Origin: JAJEDW01 sp963555775
GTDB taxonomy: Bacteria > Acidobacteriota > Terriglobia > 20CM-2-55-15
Reading direction: 5' to 3'
Length of the DNA stretch: 64,000 nt
NCBI GenBank assembly: GCA_963555775.3
Contig: CAUVWY020000010.1
Coordinates: forward strand, 62,001 to 126,000
Every line of letters starts with the position of its first letter. The stretch's first letter is position 1. Of the stretch, positions 42,750 to 50,491 are shown piece by piece. The translations under genes were made by a program, and so were the position numbers. The notes under the pieces were generated by a model, which did no database searches, was not told where the DNA came from, and saw nothing but the letters and a program-made list of their open reading frames with translations.

Positions 42750-43697
42750 GTGGGGCATGTCTGTCGACTCGAATGGCCACCGGTGAGCATCCTTTCGCGT
42801 TGGTTCCAACAACCGCAGTCGGTATGGCTCCGCCGTGCCGTGTTCCAGGTGCATCTCTGGACCGGGGTCGCGCTATCGGCCTACATCCTTGCGATCTGTA
42901 TTACCGGCAGCATCCTGGTGTTTCGTGTCGAACTGTTGCAGCACTTCGATCGCGGGCCGGTTCTGGTTGAACCGTTGGGGCAACGCCTCGACGAGGATGG
43001 AGTCAAAGCCGCGGCGCTCGAGGTGTATCCGGGGTATAGCGTGTCCCAGATGTTCGAGGGACGAGACTCCAACCAGGCGGTCGAGGTCTGGCTGGAGCGG
43101 GATGGCGCTCGATTGCAGCGCCACTTCGATCCGTTTACCGGTGAAGACCTGGGCAACTCCATTTCCGCCGGGATCCGTTTCATGTCCGGGACGCTCGAAC
43201 TCCACGACAGCCTGTTGTTCGGAGAGACCGGACATACGGTGAACGGCGTAGCCAGCATCATGTTTACGCTGCTCGCGCTGACAGGCGCCGTGATCTGGTG
43301 GCCGGGAGTACGTAGCTGGCCGCGGAGCCTCTATGTCCAGGTGCGGTCGAACTGGAAGCGACTCAACTGGAGCCTACACAGCGCGATCGGTTTCTGGACG
43401 GTCCTGATCCTGTTCATGTGGGGGCTCAGCGGCATCTACCTGATCTTCCCTCAACCATTCATGGCGCTGGCCGACACGATCGAGCCTTTCGATCCCGACA
43501 ACTTCGAACCCCGTATCGTCGACGAGATGCTGGCCTGGCTCGCGCGATTGCATTTTGGAAGGTTCGCGGGGCTGCCGGTCAAAATTATCTGGGCCGTCTT
43601 GGGTGTCGTTCCGCCGGTCCTGCTGGTGACCGGGGTCATCATCTGGTGGAATCGTTCGATACGGAAGGGGGCGTCGGGCGCCATCGAACCCAGATAA
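42750..43697 (+). CDS. PepSY-associated TM protein
   Basis: 315 residues with four membrane segments: VALSAYILAICITGSILVF, IMFTLLALTGAVIWWPG, AIGFWTVLILFMWGLSGIYLIF and IWAVLGVVPPVLLVTGVIIWW. The arrangement and the HLWTG and SLHSAIGFW histidines match PepSY_TM proteins, often iron-regulated reductases that may release iron from siderophores. The frame begins with a GTG at 42750; a GTG at 42783 (VSILSRWF) is also possible and gives a shorter N-terminus. It is divergent from the LVIVD operon with 215 bp between. Confidence 0.85.
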   Translation: MGHVCRLEWPPVSILSRWFQQPQSVWLRRAVFQVHLWTGVALSAYILAICITGSILVFRVELLQHFDRGPVLVEPLGQRLDEDGVKAAALEVYPGYSVSQMFEGRDSNQAVEVWLERDGARLQRHFDPFTGEDLGNSISAGIRFMSGTLELHDSLLFGETGHTVNGVASIMFTLLALTGAVIWWPGVRSWPRSLYVQVRSNWKRLNWSLHSAIGFWTVLILFMWGLSGIYLIFPQPFMALADTIEPFDPDNFEPRIVDEMLAWLARLHFGRFAGLPVKIIWAVLGVVPPVLLVTGVIIWWNRSIRKGASGAIEPR

Positions 43698-43757
43698 CAG
43701 GCACAAGCATGGCCGGGCGGCCACGCCTGCGCCCCAAAGAAACGTGTGACCGAGTAA

Positions 43758-44183
43758 TTACCGATTCTCTTCCAGGTCCGTATTCGAGCCGCCCACGAAC
43801 AGCTTCCGTCCGTCTTCGAACGTAATACTTGAACCGTTGGCACGGTTCGCTCCGTCCTTGGCCTGATAGCCGGAAACGACAATCTTGGTGCCCGGAAGCA
43901 GGGATTCACGGTTGAAACCGCGCCGAATCAGCCCGTTCGGGGCGCCCGCTTCAATCGACCAATCTTCCATCGCGCCATCGTCGTTCGTTACCTGGATGTG
44001 GATCCACGCATGAGGATTGATCCACTCCATCTGGGTCACAGTACCTTCGAGGTTGACGGGCCGGTTGGCATCGAACTCGGCCGAGAACGCGTGATGCGCC
44101 TCGACGGGCGCCGTCACCGGCAACAGACCAACACCCCCAACTGCAACGGCAAGCGCGACTACAACGGTAAGCCTTGATCGCAT
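43758..44183 (-). CDS. Exported DUF6152-family protein
   Basis: 141 residues from the ATG at 44183. A signal peptide (LTVVVALAVAVGGVGLLPVTA) ends before HHAFSAEFD, and the mature part contains GTVTQMEWINPHAWIHIQV, GAPNGLIRRGFNRESLLPGTKIVVSGYQAKDG and NGSSITFEDGRKLFVG. This is the DUF6152 pattern: a small beta-barrel, often preceding the secreted paralogues seen here. The function is unknown. It is the third gene after the two EGDTLVV paralogues on the same strand. Confidence 0.87.
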   Translation of the reverse strand: MRSRLTVVVALAVAVGGVGLLPVTAPVEAHHAFSAEFDANRPVNLEGTVTQMEWINPHAWIHIQVTNDDGAMEDWSIEAGAPNGLIRRGFNRESLLPGTKIVVSGYQAKDGANRANGSSITFEDGRKLFVGGSNTDLEENR

Positions 44184-44233
44184 TGTCTCCGACCTCCTTC
44201 GTCTCACTGAAATCGATTCGTTTCCTACTGATC

Positions 44234-45220
44234 CTACTGAGCGCCGCCCGCCGCTTCCTGGGCGCGTGACCCGCTCAGACTGTTGAACATCGCATGGTTG
44301 CCTTCGTGACAGGCGTATTCGTACACCTCGTATCCGGGTTTCTGCTTGATCGGAAAGGCAGCCGTCCATGACCCCTCCCAAGTGCCGGGATCGGTAAACG
44401 TGGCTTCATAATTGATCGTGTCGGGTCCGACACGGGTGAAGCGTTCAACAACGTGGAGATTTTCGCTGTGACGCGTCCCCCCGCCGTTCACCGTCACACC
44501 GGTCCTGTCGGACAGGTTGCGGGTCTCGACGACCAGGGTGTCGCCTTCCCAGCGCCCCACGGCGTCGCCCATCCACATCTTGATGTCTCCACCGACGTGT
44601 TCACCATCCACAATGGGGATGATGCGGGCCTCGTGAACCATCTCGTACTGAATCCCGACGTATCCCGGCCCCTGAACGATTCGAGTCCCGTTGCCATAAA
44701 TGACAGGAAAGATCGAGCCCGTCACGCCGCGAGTGATACAGCGAATGTAGGGCGAAAAATTCTCCCACGAATCCGCATCGCCGCGAACCAGGGCATTGTA
44801 CGCCTGGGTCCGCGCCTCGGCTTCGGGCGTGACCTCGGGAACCCGGCCATTCGGCGGATCGACGACCAGCGAGGTCTGGCGCGACAGCTCGTCGCCCCAT
44901 TCCAACCAATGTCCCGGAGGATTGATCGTAATCCTCGGGTTGTCGCCGGCAAATTCTTCGGTACGCGAGGCAATGTTGCGCTCGTTCTGCTCGATGCGGG
45001 CGTTGTATTCCTCTTCGGTCAGGAACGGGCGGTCGCCGAATTCCTCGGGACGTTCGGTTCGAACGTTGATCATGTCGTCGCTCGTAAAGACGCCTTGCAG
45101 ATCCGGGTCGCCCCACGGCGTCCGCCCCACCGTGTAGTTCTGCGCCGCCGCCGTGGATGCCGACAGCAGGACCAGAATCAGAGCCGGCAACGCGAACGAC
45201 TTTATCGACAAACACTTCAT
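44234..45220 (-). CDS. Exported protein, EGDTLVV paralogue A
   Basis: 328 residues with a signal peptide (SFALPALILVLLSASTAAA). Conserved stretches are GDPDLQGVFTSDD, IQYEMVHEARIIPIVDGEHV, VGRWEGDTLVVETRNLSD, SENLHVVERFTRVGPDTINYEATF and WTAAFPIKQ. These are shared with the next gene (45227-46060), so the two are diverged duplicates. The family is widespread in Acidobacteriota and similar bacteria without a proven function. It lies 6 bp after the paralogue and 50 bp before DUF6152. Confidence 0.83.
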   Translation of the reverse strand: MKCLSIKSFALPALILVLLSASTAAAQNYTVGRTPWGDPDLQGVFTSDDMINVRTERPEEFGDRPFLTEEEYNARIEQNERNIASRTEEFAGDNPRITINPPGHWLEWGDELSRQTSLVVDPPNGRVPEVTPEAEARTQAYNALVRGDADSWENFSPYIRCITRGVTGSIFPVIYGNGTRIVQGPGYVGIQYEMVHEARIIPIVDGEHVGGDIKMWMGDAVGRWEGDTLVVETRNLSDRTGVTVNGGGTRHSENLHVVERFTRVGPDTINYEATFTDPGTWEGSWTAAFPIKQKPGYEVYEYACHEGNHAMFNSLSGSRAQEAAGGAQ

Positions 45221-45226
45221 CGAGTA

Positions 45227-46060
45227 TTACTCCTGGTCTTCGTCGTCTTCGACCCGGCGCAGGTGGCCGTACAGTTTTTCTTCGGTGAATTCGACACACT
45301 TGAACTCAAGAAGCTTCGCGTTGTTCTCGATGCGGCGATAGAGCGGCAGCTGAATGGTCCAGGGTTCGGAAAAGATCGTCGGGTCTTCGAGCGTGGCTTC
45401 GTACTCAATATGATTGGGACTCATCATTGTGTACCGTTCAACAACATGAAGCTGGTTGGACGCGTAGTTTCCCATGTGGTCGAACCAAGCCTGGCCGTTG
45501 AATCCGGTGACGTCCACGACCAGCGTGTCGCCTTCCCATTCGGCATTTGACCAGCCCATCCAACTGTCCACCGGGGACAACGTGTCGTTATCGACGCGAA
45601 CGATACGGTTTGAAGTGGCAAACTCATACGCGATCAGAATCTGGTCGGTTCCCTGAACGATCTGAAAGGGGAACGGCATATAGGTGGTTCGTGGAACGCC
45701 CGGCATGAAGCATTTGAGCATCGGATCGTCTTCAAGCCTGTTCTGGAAGTTGGCCTCTTTTTGCGCAAGCGCCTCGGGCAGATAGGGAATCTCGTTTCCG
45801 ACAACGATGCCCTGTCCGGCGGGGAAAGCGCCCATGGCGCCCAATTCGAAAAAGTGACCTTCGGATGCGGAATGATCCAGGATGTCCCAGTGCGCGGAAC
45901 CGAAGGTTTGCCACAAACCGGTCAGGTTGGGTTTTCCGTCCGGCATCCTGGGCATATCGGTCTGAAGGCTCTGGGCAGCCGGATTTGGCATCGCCAGCAC
46001 ACCCCACATGACGGCAAGGGCCGAACAACGAATCAATCGATACAAGAAACGATTCAACAA
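45227..46060 (-). CDS. Exported protein, EGDTLVV paralogue B
   Basis: 277 residues with an N-terminal hydrophobic leader (IRCSALAVMWGVLAM). It shares AEWEGDTLVVDVTGFNGQAW, LHVVERYTMMSPNHIEYEATLED and PWTIQLPLYRR with paralogue A. It also has MPDGKPNLTGLWQTFG and IVQGTDQILIAYEF near the start. It heads a three-gene unit (B, A, DUF6152) on the minus strand. The function is unknown. Confidence 0.83.
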   Translation of the reverse strand: MLNRFLYRLIRCSALAVMWGVLAMPNPAAQSLQTDMPRMPDGKPNLTGLWQTFGSAHWDILDHSASEGHFFELGAMGAFPAGQGIVVGNEIPYLPEALAQKEANFQNRLEDDPMLKCFMPGVPRTTYMPFPFQIVQGTDQILIAYEFATSNRIVRVDNDTLSPVDSWMGWSNAEWEGDTLVVDVTGFNGQAWFDHMGNYASNQLHVVERYTMMSPNHIEYEATLEDPTIFSEPWTIQLPLYRRIENNAKLLEFKCVEFTEEKLYGHLRRVEDDEDQE

Positions 46061-46148
46061 GATTCACCTCTCCGGAAGCATAGACGATAGTACCAACTTC
46101 AGCCCGCCTCTCTCACAATTGCCAACAAGCGGCTCCCCGGGTTTCAGA

Positions 46149-46421
46149 TCAGATCAGACCCGCGCCTTCGAGAAGGTACACTGCCAGCGTCAACAAGCCG
46201 AAGACGAGCCAGCCGATCGACACCCACTTGAGCATCGCTTCCACCTTGGTCGCCTGCTCACGTATGTGTTCCTGGCCCTCCATCAGATGCTCCTCGGCGG
46301 CATCCAGGATCACCGTGTCGTTTTCGTTGAACTCGAGTTTTTTGTCATAGACGTACAACACAGCCATAACCAGGGTCAGCGCCGACTCCACGACGATCAT
46401 GGTCACTAACAATCCACTCAT
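46149..46421 (-). CDS. Small two-TM membrane protein
   Basis: 90 residues. Two hydrophobic segments (VTMIVVESALTLVMAVLYV and VSIGWLVFGLLTLAVYLL) flank an acidic/amphipathic helix (NDTVILDAAEEHLMEGQEHIREQATKVEAML). No family is recognised. It stands alone between the EGDTLVV cluster and the ABC operon. Confidence 0.6.
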   Translation of the reverse strand: MSGLLVTMIVVESALTLVMAVLYVYDKKLEFNENDTVILDAAEEHLMEGQEHIREQATKVEAMLKWVSIGWLVFGLLTLAVYLLEGAGLI

Positions 46422-46484
46422 CTGTCACCTCCCGTGTATTCCCGTCCAATTACATAGCGCGCATTTTGTGGTGTCCAGCAATTT

Positions 46485-47255
46485 CTATTTTGAAACGTTC
46501 ATTTCAAGGAACTCGCGGGTGAGGCTCGTTTCGATCTCGAACATGGCTGAATCGCCGTATTCTCTTGGATATGCCAGATCGATACCGGCGGCCTTTCCGA
46601 GCCTCGCCGGTTTGGAACTCACCATCAGAATCTGCTGAGACAGGAATACCGCCTCGCCGATGCTGTGAGTCACGAAGATGACCGTCTTCCCCGTCTCATG
46701 CCAGATTCGAAGCAGTTCCTGCCGCATGTTGCGGGCCGTCATCTCGTCAAGGCCGCTGAAGGGTTCGTCCATCAGCAGGATTTCGGGTTCGATCGCAAGG
46801 GCCCGCGCAATGGCTACCCGCTGCTGCATCCCGCCTGAGAGTTGGGCCGGGTAGTAATCCTCGTACCCTTTCAGTCCGACCAGATCGAGATAGTGACGCA
46901 CGGTCTCGACATTCTCGCGGCGACGGCCCCGTCTCTCGAGAGGCAGCAGGACGTTCTCATTCACTCGGCGCCAGTCCAGAAGCCGGGGACGCTGAAACAC
47001 GAAGCCGATCCGGGGCCGATCCCCCTCTCCCTCTTCTGCCAGCGGTCGTCCATTGACGGCGATCGATCCCGAAGTGGGGCGCTCGAGACCGGCGATCAGG
47101 TTCAGGATCGTCGATTTACCACAACCCGAGGGCCCCAGCACCGAGTTGAAGCTGCCCTCAGCCGCTTCGAAGCTGATTCCATCCAGGACATGAAGTGTCG
47201 AACCATCGGGCCGCTTGAACTCCTTCGACACGTTCTGAAGTGAAATGGAACTCAT
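46485..47255 (-). CDS. ABC transporter ATP-binding protein (NitT/TauT type)
   Basis: 256 residues. Walker A is GPSGCGKST, the signature is LSGGMQQRVAIARAL, Walker B is ILLMDEPFSGLD and the switch histidine is VTHSIGEAVFLSQQ. The sequence matches ATPases of nitrate/sulfonate/taurine-type importers. It is 7 bp downstream of the permease gene, forming one operon with the binding protein. Confidence 0.93.
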   Translation of the reverse strand: MSSISLQNVSKEFKRPDGSTLHVLDGISFEAAEGSFNSVLGPSGCGKSTILNLIAGLERPTSGSIAVNGRPLAEEGEGDRPRIGFVFQRPRLLDWRRVNENVLLPLERRGRRRENVETVRHYLDLVGLKGYEDYYPAQLSGGMQQRVAIARALAIEPEILLMDEPFSGLDEMTARNMRQELLRIWHETGKTVIFVTHSIGEAVFLSQQILMVSSKPARLGKAAGIDLAYPREYGDSAMFEIETSLTREFLEMNVSK

Positions 47256-47262
47256 CGCCCGC

Positions 47263-48021
47263 CTAAACCGCCAACCGAAGTGGTTCGTCGCCGCGCCAGC
47301 GCGTCATGTAGCGTTCAACCGGTTTGAAAATCAGGTACTCGATTGCAAACATCACCAACAAGAACAGCAAGGTCCACGCGAAGACCTGCTCCATCGAAAA
47401 CAAACCGAACCAGTAGTTGAGTTGATAGCCCACCCCGTTGGGCATCCCGATCAGTTCGACCGTCGTACAGATCTTCCAGCAGATGCCCAGGGCGTAGCGA
47501 AGAGCGGCCAGCATGTGAGGGAGCAGTTGGGGAAAGATGACCTTCCGGATGATTTCCCATCGGGAAAGACGAAAGGCCCGGCCCATGCCGACCAATTCGG
47601 TATCGATGCCCTTGATTCCCTTCCAGACACTGATCGCTACCGCGGGGAACGCCGCTATTCCGATCGCGACGATCGCCGCCAGATTGGTCACTCCGAACCA
47701 GATCACGCAGACAATGCCGTAAACGATGGCCGGGACCGTCAGTCCAACCATCACGACCGAATCCAGATAGAGTTCGCCCTTCCACGACAGACCCATCACG
47801 GTCCCGACGACGGTGCCCAGCGCCATGGTCAGGAGCAGGCCGCAACCGACCCGGATCAGAGTTGGGGTGAGGTGCTGGAGCGCATCCCCGGAAGCGATGT
47901 TGCCCCACATGGTGGCGAAGACCGGCCAAGGACCCGGAATGAAGCCCGGCAGAAGAAACGAAAAACCCAACCACAGGCCCAGCAGAATGACGAGCGCGAG
48001 GATCCTATGGACTATATTCAT
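47263..48021 (-). CDS. ABC transporter permease (NitT/TauT type)
   Basis: 252 residues with about six membrane helices. The EAA-type loop IAAFPAVAISVWKGIKGIDTELVGMGRAF is the coupling site for the ATPase. MALGTVVGTVMGLSWKGEL is the typical second helix region. Its start overlaps the end of the binding-protein gene by 17 bp. Confidence 0.93.
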   Translation of the reverse strand: MNIVHRILALVILLGLWLGFSFLLPGFIPGPWPVFATMWGNIASGDALQHLTPTLIRVGCGLLLTMALGTVVGTVMGLSWKGELYLDSVVMVGLTVPAIVYGIVCVIWFGVTNLAAIVAIGIAAFPAVAISVWKGIKGIDTELVGMGRAFRLSRWEIIRKVIFPQLLPHMLAALRYALGICWKICTTVELIGMPNGVGYQLNYWFGLFSMEQVFAWTLLFLLVMFAIEYLIFKPVERYMTRWRGDEPLRLAV

Positions 48022-49015
48022 CGCGAATCAGGCCTTCCGGAACGACTCCCAGCACACTTTCGCCGATGATCCGGTTGACCAGATTCAGATAATCGTTCTG
48101 AACCGCAATCTGTTCCGCATCCCAGGTGTCGATCAGATTCGCACCGATCTTCTCTCTCAGCATCGCGCGCGACGCGGGACTCTCCATCTCGATGCTGTCG
48201 GCGAACGCCTCCCAGACATCGGGATTCTCGCGAACGTAGTCAAGTGCCGTCCGATAAGCTTCGAGGTAGTCTCTGACGATGCCGGGGTTTTCGGTTGCGA
48301 ACTCTTCGTTCGTGGCAATGGTCACGTGGGCGGGCGCCCGGCCACCCTGGCGTTCCCGGTATTCTTCACTGAGGTCGGTGAGGACGCGAAAACGTTCCTG
48401 GGCCTGCATCTCGATGGACTCGATGGTGCCCAGCAAAACCGCGTCCAGATCGCCTCTCGCGAGCAATTCGATGAGTGCGGGCCCGGGCGCCGTCACAAGC
48501 TCCACGTCGTTGAACATATCGAGGCCGTACCAGTTCTGCGCGATAACGGACAGGAACGCAAAGGTCGTCGAACCCGGCCCGCCGAAAGTCCCCAGCCGTT
48601 TGCCGCGAAGGTCATCCAACGTCCGCAGGTCCGAATCGTGCGGGACGAACACTGCATTCACCGGCGAAAAGATACCGTAGATCACAATCGTGTCGCGACC
48701 CTGGGACCGGGCTGTCGCCATCGTCGTAAAGCCGGCGAACCCGATGTCGACCTGCTTTTCGGCGATCATCAGGTGCAGCGTTGGAGGGTTGAGCGACTGG
48801 AGCTTTTCGGGACGCAGGTCGAACTGCTCGAAAATTCCCTGCTCCTCCATCACGAAATCCACGAAACCCTGGGCGCCCGGTATCAGACCCAGGGAGAATC
48901 GACGTCCGGTCAACTGTTCATCGGACGATGGCGAATCCGTACAGGAGATCAACAATGCGCCGCATGCCGCAAGGACTGACAACGCACGCCGCGTTCGATA
49001 ACCGAAAAGCATCAT
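48005..49015 (-). CDS. ABC substrate-binding lipoprotein (NMT1/SsuA-like)
   Basis: About 336 residues from the ATG at 49015, with GGAG 9 nt upstream; the frame is open to 49066. A lipobox (ALLISC) follows a hydrophobic leader. The mature part reads FSLGLIPGAQGFVDFVMEEQGIF, VDIGFAGFTTMATA, LDDLRGKRLGTFGGPGSTT and ARGDLDAVLLGTIESIEM, which is the periplasmic-binding fold of sulfonate/nitrate/pyrimidine-precursor importers. The substrate cannot be told. No desulfonation, thiamine or nitrate genes adjoin it. It heads the ABC operon. Confidence 0.9.
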   Translation of the reverse strand: MMLFGYRTRRALSVLAACGALLISCTDSPSSDEQLTGRRFSLGLIPGAQGFVDFVMEEQGIFEQFDLRPEKLQSLNPPTLHLMIAEKQVDIGFAGFTTMATARSQGRDTIVIYGIFSPVNAVFVPHDSDLRTLDDLRGKRLGTFGGPGSTTFAFLSVIAQNWYGLDMFNDVELVTAPGPALIELLARGDLDAVLLGTIESIEMQAQERFRVLTDLSEEYRERQGGRAPAHVTIATNEEFATENPGIVRDYLEAYRTALDYVRENPDVWEAFADSIEMESPASRAMLREKIGANLIDTWDAEQIAVQNDYLNLVNRIIGESVLGVVPEGLIRDEYSP

Positions 49016-49072
49016 CCAAAGATCTCCATTTTCAACGGCCCCGGCCCAGGCGCCGGCTGCCTCCACGTCAAA

Positions 49073-49100
49073 AAAGCCCCCCTGCCGGCAGGGGGGCTTT
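49073..49100 (-). terminator. Rho-independent terminator of the sugar dehydrogenase gene
   Basis: A perfect 28-bp palindrome with 14-bp arms (AAAGCCCCCCTGCC and its complement) is followed on the minus strand by TTTTTT. It lies 24 bp past the stop at 49124 and 58 bp before the ABC operon start, so it separates the two units. Confidence 0.9.
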
Positions 49101-49123
49101 ATCGTACACCAACCTCGGGCCCG

Positions 49124-50308
49124 TTACCGTCCCGTATACGTCACACGCCAGATTACGTTTCCGCCGTCATCGGATACGAGCATGGAGCCGTCGGGCATCT
49201 CCAGAAGGGCGGCGGGCCGGCCCCACTGAGTCAGGCTCGCCGTATCCAGGAATCCCGTCATGAAATCCTCGACTCCACCGTTGGGCTGTCCGTTTTCGAA
49301 TGGAACGAAACCCACCTTGTAGCCGGTGGGTACGGAGCGGTTCCAGGAGCCGTGCAGAGCAACAAAGGCGCCGTTCCTGTAGCGTTCCGGAAACTGGCTG
49401 CCTTCATAAAACTTGACGCCCACCGCGGCCGAGTGCGCCTGAATCATCACATCGGGCACGATCGCCCGCGACACCAGGTCGGGACGCTTGCCGACGTGTT
49501 CCGGATCGGGGTGGCTACCCATATAGGAATAGGGCCAGCCATAGAAACCGCCGTCCTGGACCGAGGTGATGTAGTCGGGGACCAGATCGTCGCCCAACGT
49601 GTCCCGTTCGTTGACCGCGGTCCAGATCGTGTCCGTGCCGGGCTGCAAGGTCAGCGCGACGGGATTGCGGATACCGGTTGCAAAGACACGGTGGCCGCTG
49701 CCATCCGGGTTGTACTCGTTGATCGCGGCCCGCGTTTCCGGCTCGCCGTCGCTCTTGTTGGACTCCGAGCCCACGGCAACGTAGATTTTGGTCTGGTCCC
49801 GGTTGAAGATAATGTCGCGCGTGCTGTGTCCACCCACGTCCAGATCGGCCAGTTTCTCTTCCCCGCCGCTGGGAGTCAGATCCCCATCGCTATAGGGGAA
49901 ACGAACCAGACGATCGGTCGCTCCGACGTACACGTAGTCGTTGTGAAAGGCGATGCCGAAGACACCCTGCAGCCCCTCGGCAAAGATGCTGCGTGTGTCG
50001 TGGCGGCCGTCATTGTCGGTATCTCGCATCACGACAATCGACCCGGCCCGGCGTTGGGCGAGGAACAGGTCGCCATTCGGCGCCAGCACCATCTTGCGTG
50101 GATTCTCCAAATCGCTGGCGTAGACCTCCACTTCGAAACCCTCGGGTACATCGGGCATCGTCCCGGCGGGACGGTCGATGCGGTTGGGGCTGTTTCTCGA
50201 GGATTCGGTGGCAAAGGGCTCGACGAGTTCGAAGTGCTGAGCCGCGGCGGTAACCGCGAAGCCGGCCACCAGGACGCACGTGAGAGCAACAAAGGACGCT
50301 CGCTTCAT
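49124..50308 (-). CDS. Exported PQQ-dependent sugar dehydrogenase-like propeller
   Basis: 394 residues from the ATG at 50308, with a GGAG 7 nt upstream. The signal peptide (ASFVALTCVLVAGFAVTAAA) is followed by FEVEVYASDLENPRKMVLAPNGDLFLAQR, GVFGIAFHNDYVYVG, GHSTRDIIFNRDQTKIYVAVGSESN and GIRNPVALTLQPG, blades of the glucose/sorbosone dehydrogenase six-bladed propeller. GGFYGWPYSYMG and LVSDDGGNVIWRV close the fold. It probably oxidises a sugar or alcohol in the periplasm using PQQ. A strong terminator follows. Confidence 0.9.
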   Translation of the reverse strand: MKRASFVALTCVLVAGFAVTAAAQHFELVEPFATESSRNSPNRIDRPAGTMPDVPEGFEVEVYASDLENPRKMVLAPNGDLFLAQRRAGSIVVMRDTDNDGRHDTRSIFAEGLQGVFGIAFHNDYVYVGATDRLVRFPYSDGDLTPSGGEEKLADLDVGGHSTRDIIFNRDQTKIYVAVGSESNKSDGEPETRAAINEYNPDGSGHRVFATGIRNPVALTLQPGTDTIWTAVNERDTLGDDLVPDYITSVQDGGFYGWPYSYMGSHPDPEHVGKRPDLVSRAIVPDVMIQAHSAAVGVKFYEGSQFPERYRNGAFVALHGSWNRSVPTGYKVGFVPFENGQPNGGVEDFMTGFLDTASLTQWGRPAALLEMPDGSMLVSDDGGNVIWRVTYTGR

Positions 50309-50450
50309 GAATGACTCCAAAGTGATGGGTTGAACAACTTGAAATCCTACCCCCTGGGAGTGGAGACATACACCATTTTTTGAATGCCGCGGCGTCTTCC
50401 GAGCCCAGCTACCGGTAAAAAGCGTTCCTGTCCTTGCTTCTGAAGGATGT

Positions 50451-50482
50451 GCGATCATCGCTATTGAACGATGTACCATCGT
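50451..50482. promoter_or_regulatory. Paired palindromes upstream of the amidohydrolase gene
   Basis: GCGATCATCGC (50451-50461, perfect) and ACGATG-TAC-CATCGT (50468-50482, perfect) share a CGAT/ATCG core. They lie 10-40 bp ahead of the first in-frame start and could be operators for the divergent pair. Confidence 0.35.
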
Positions 50483-50491
50483 CCGGTTTGA

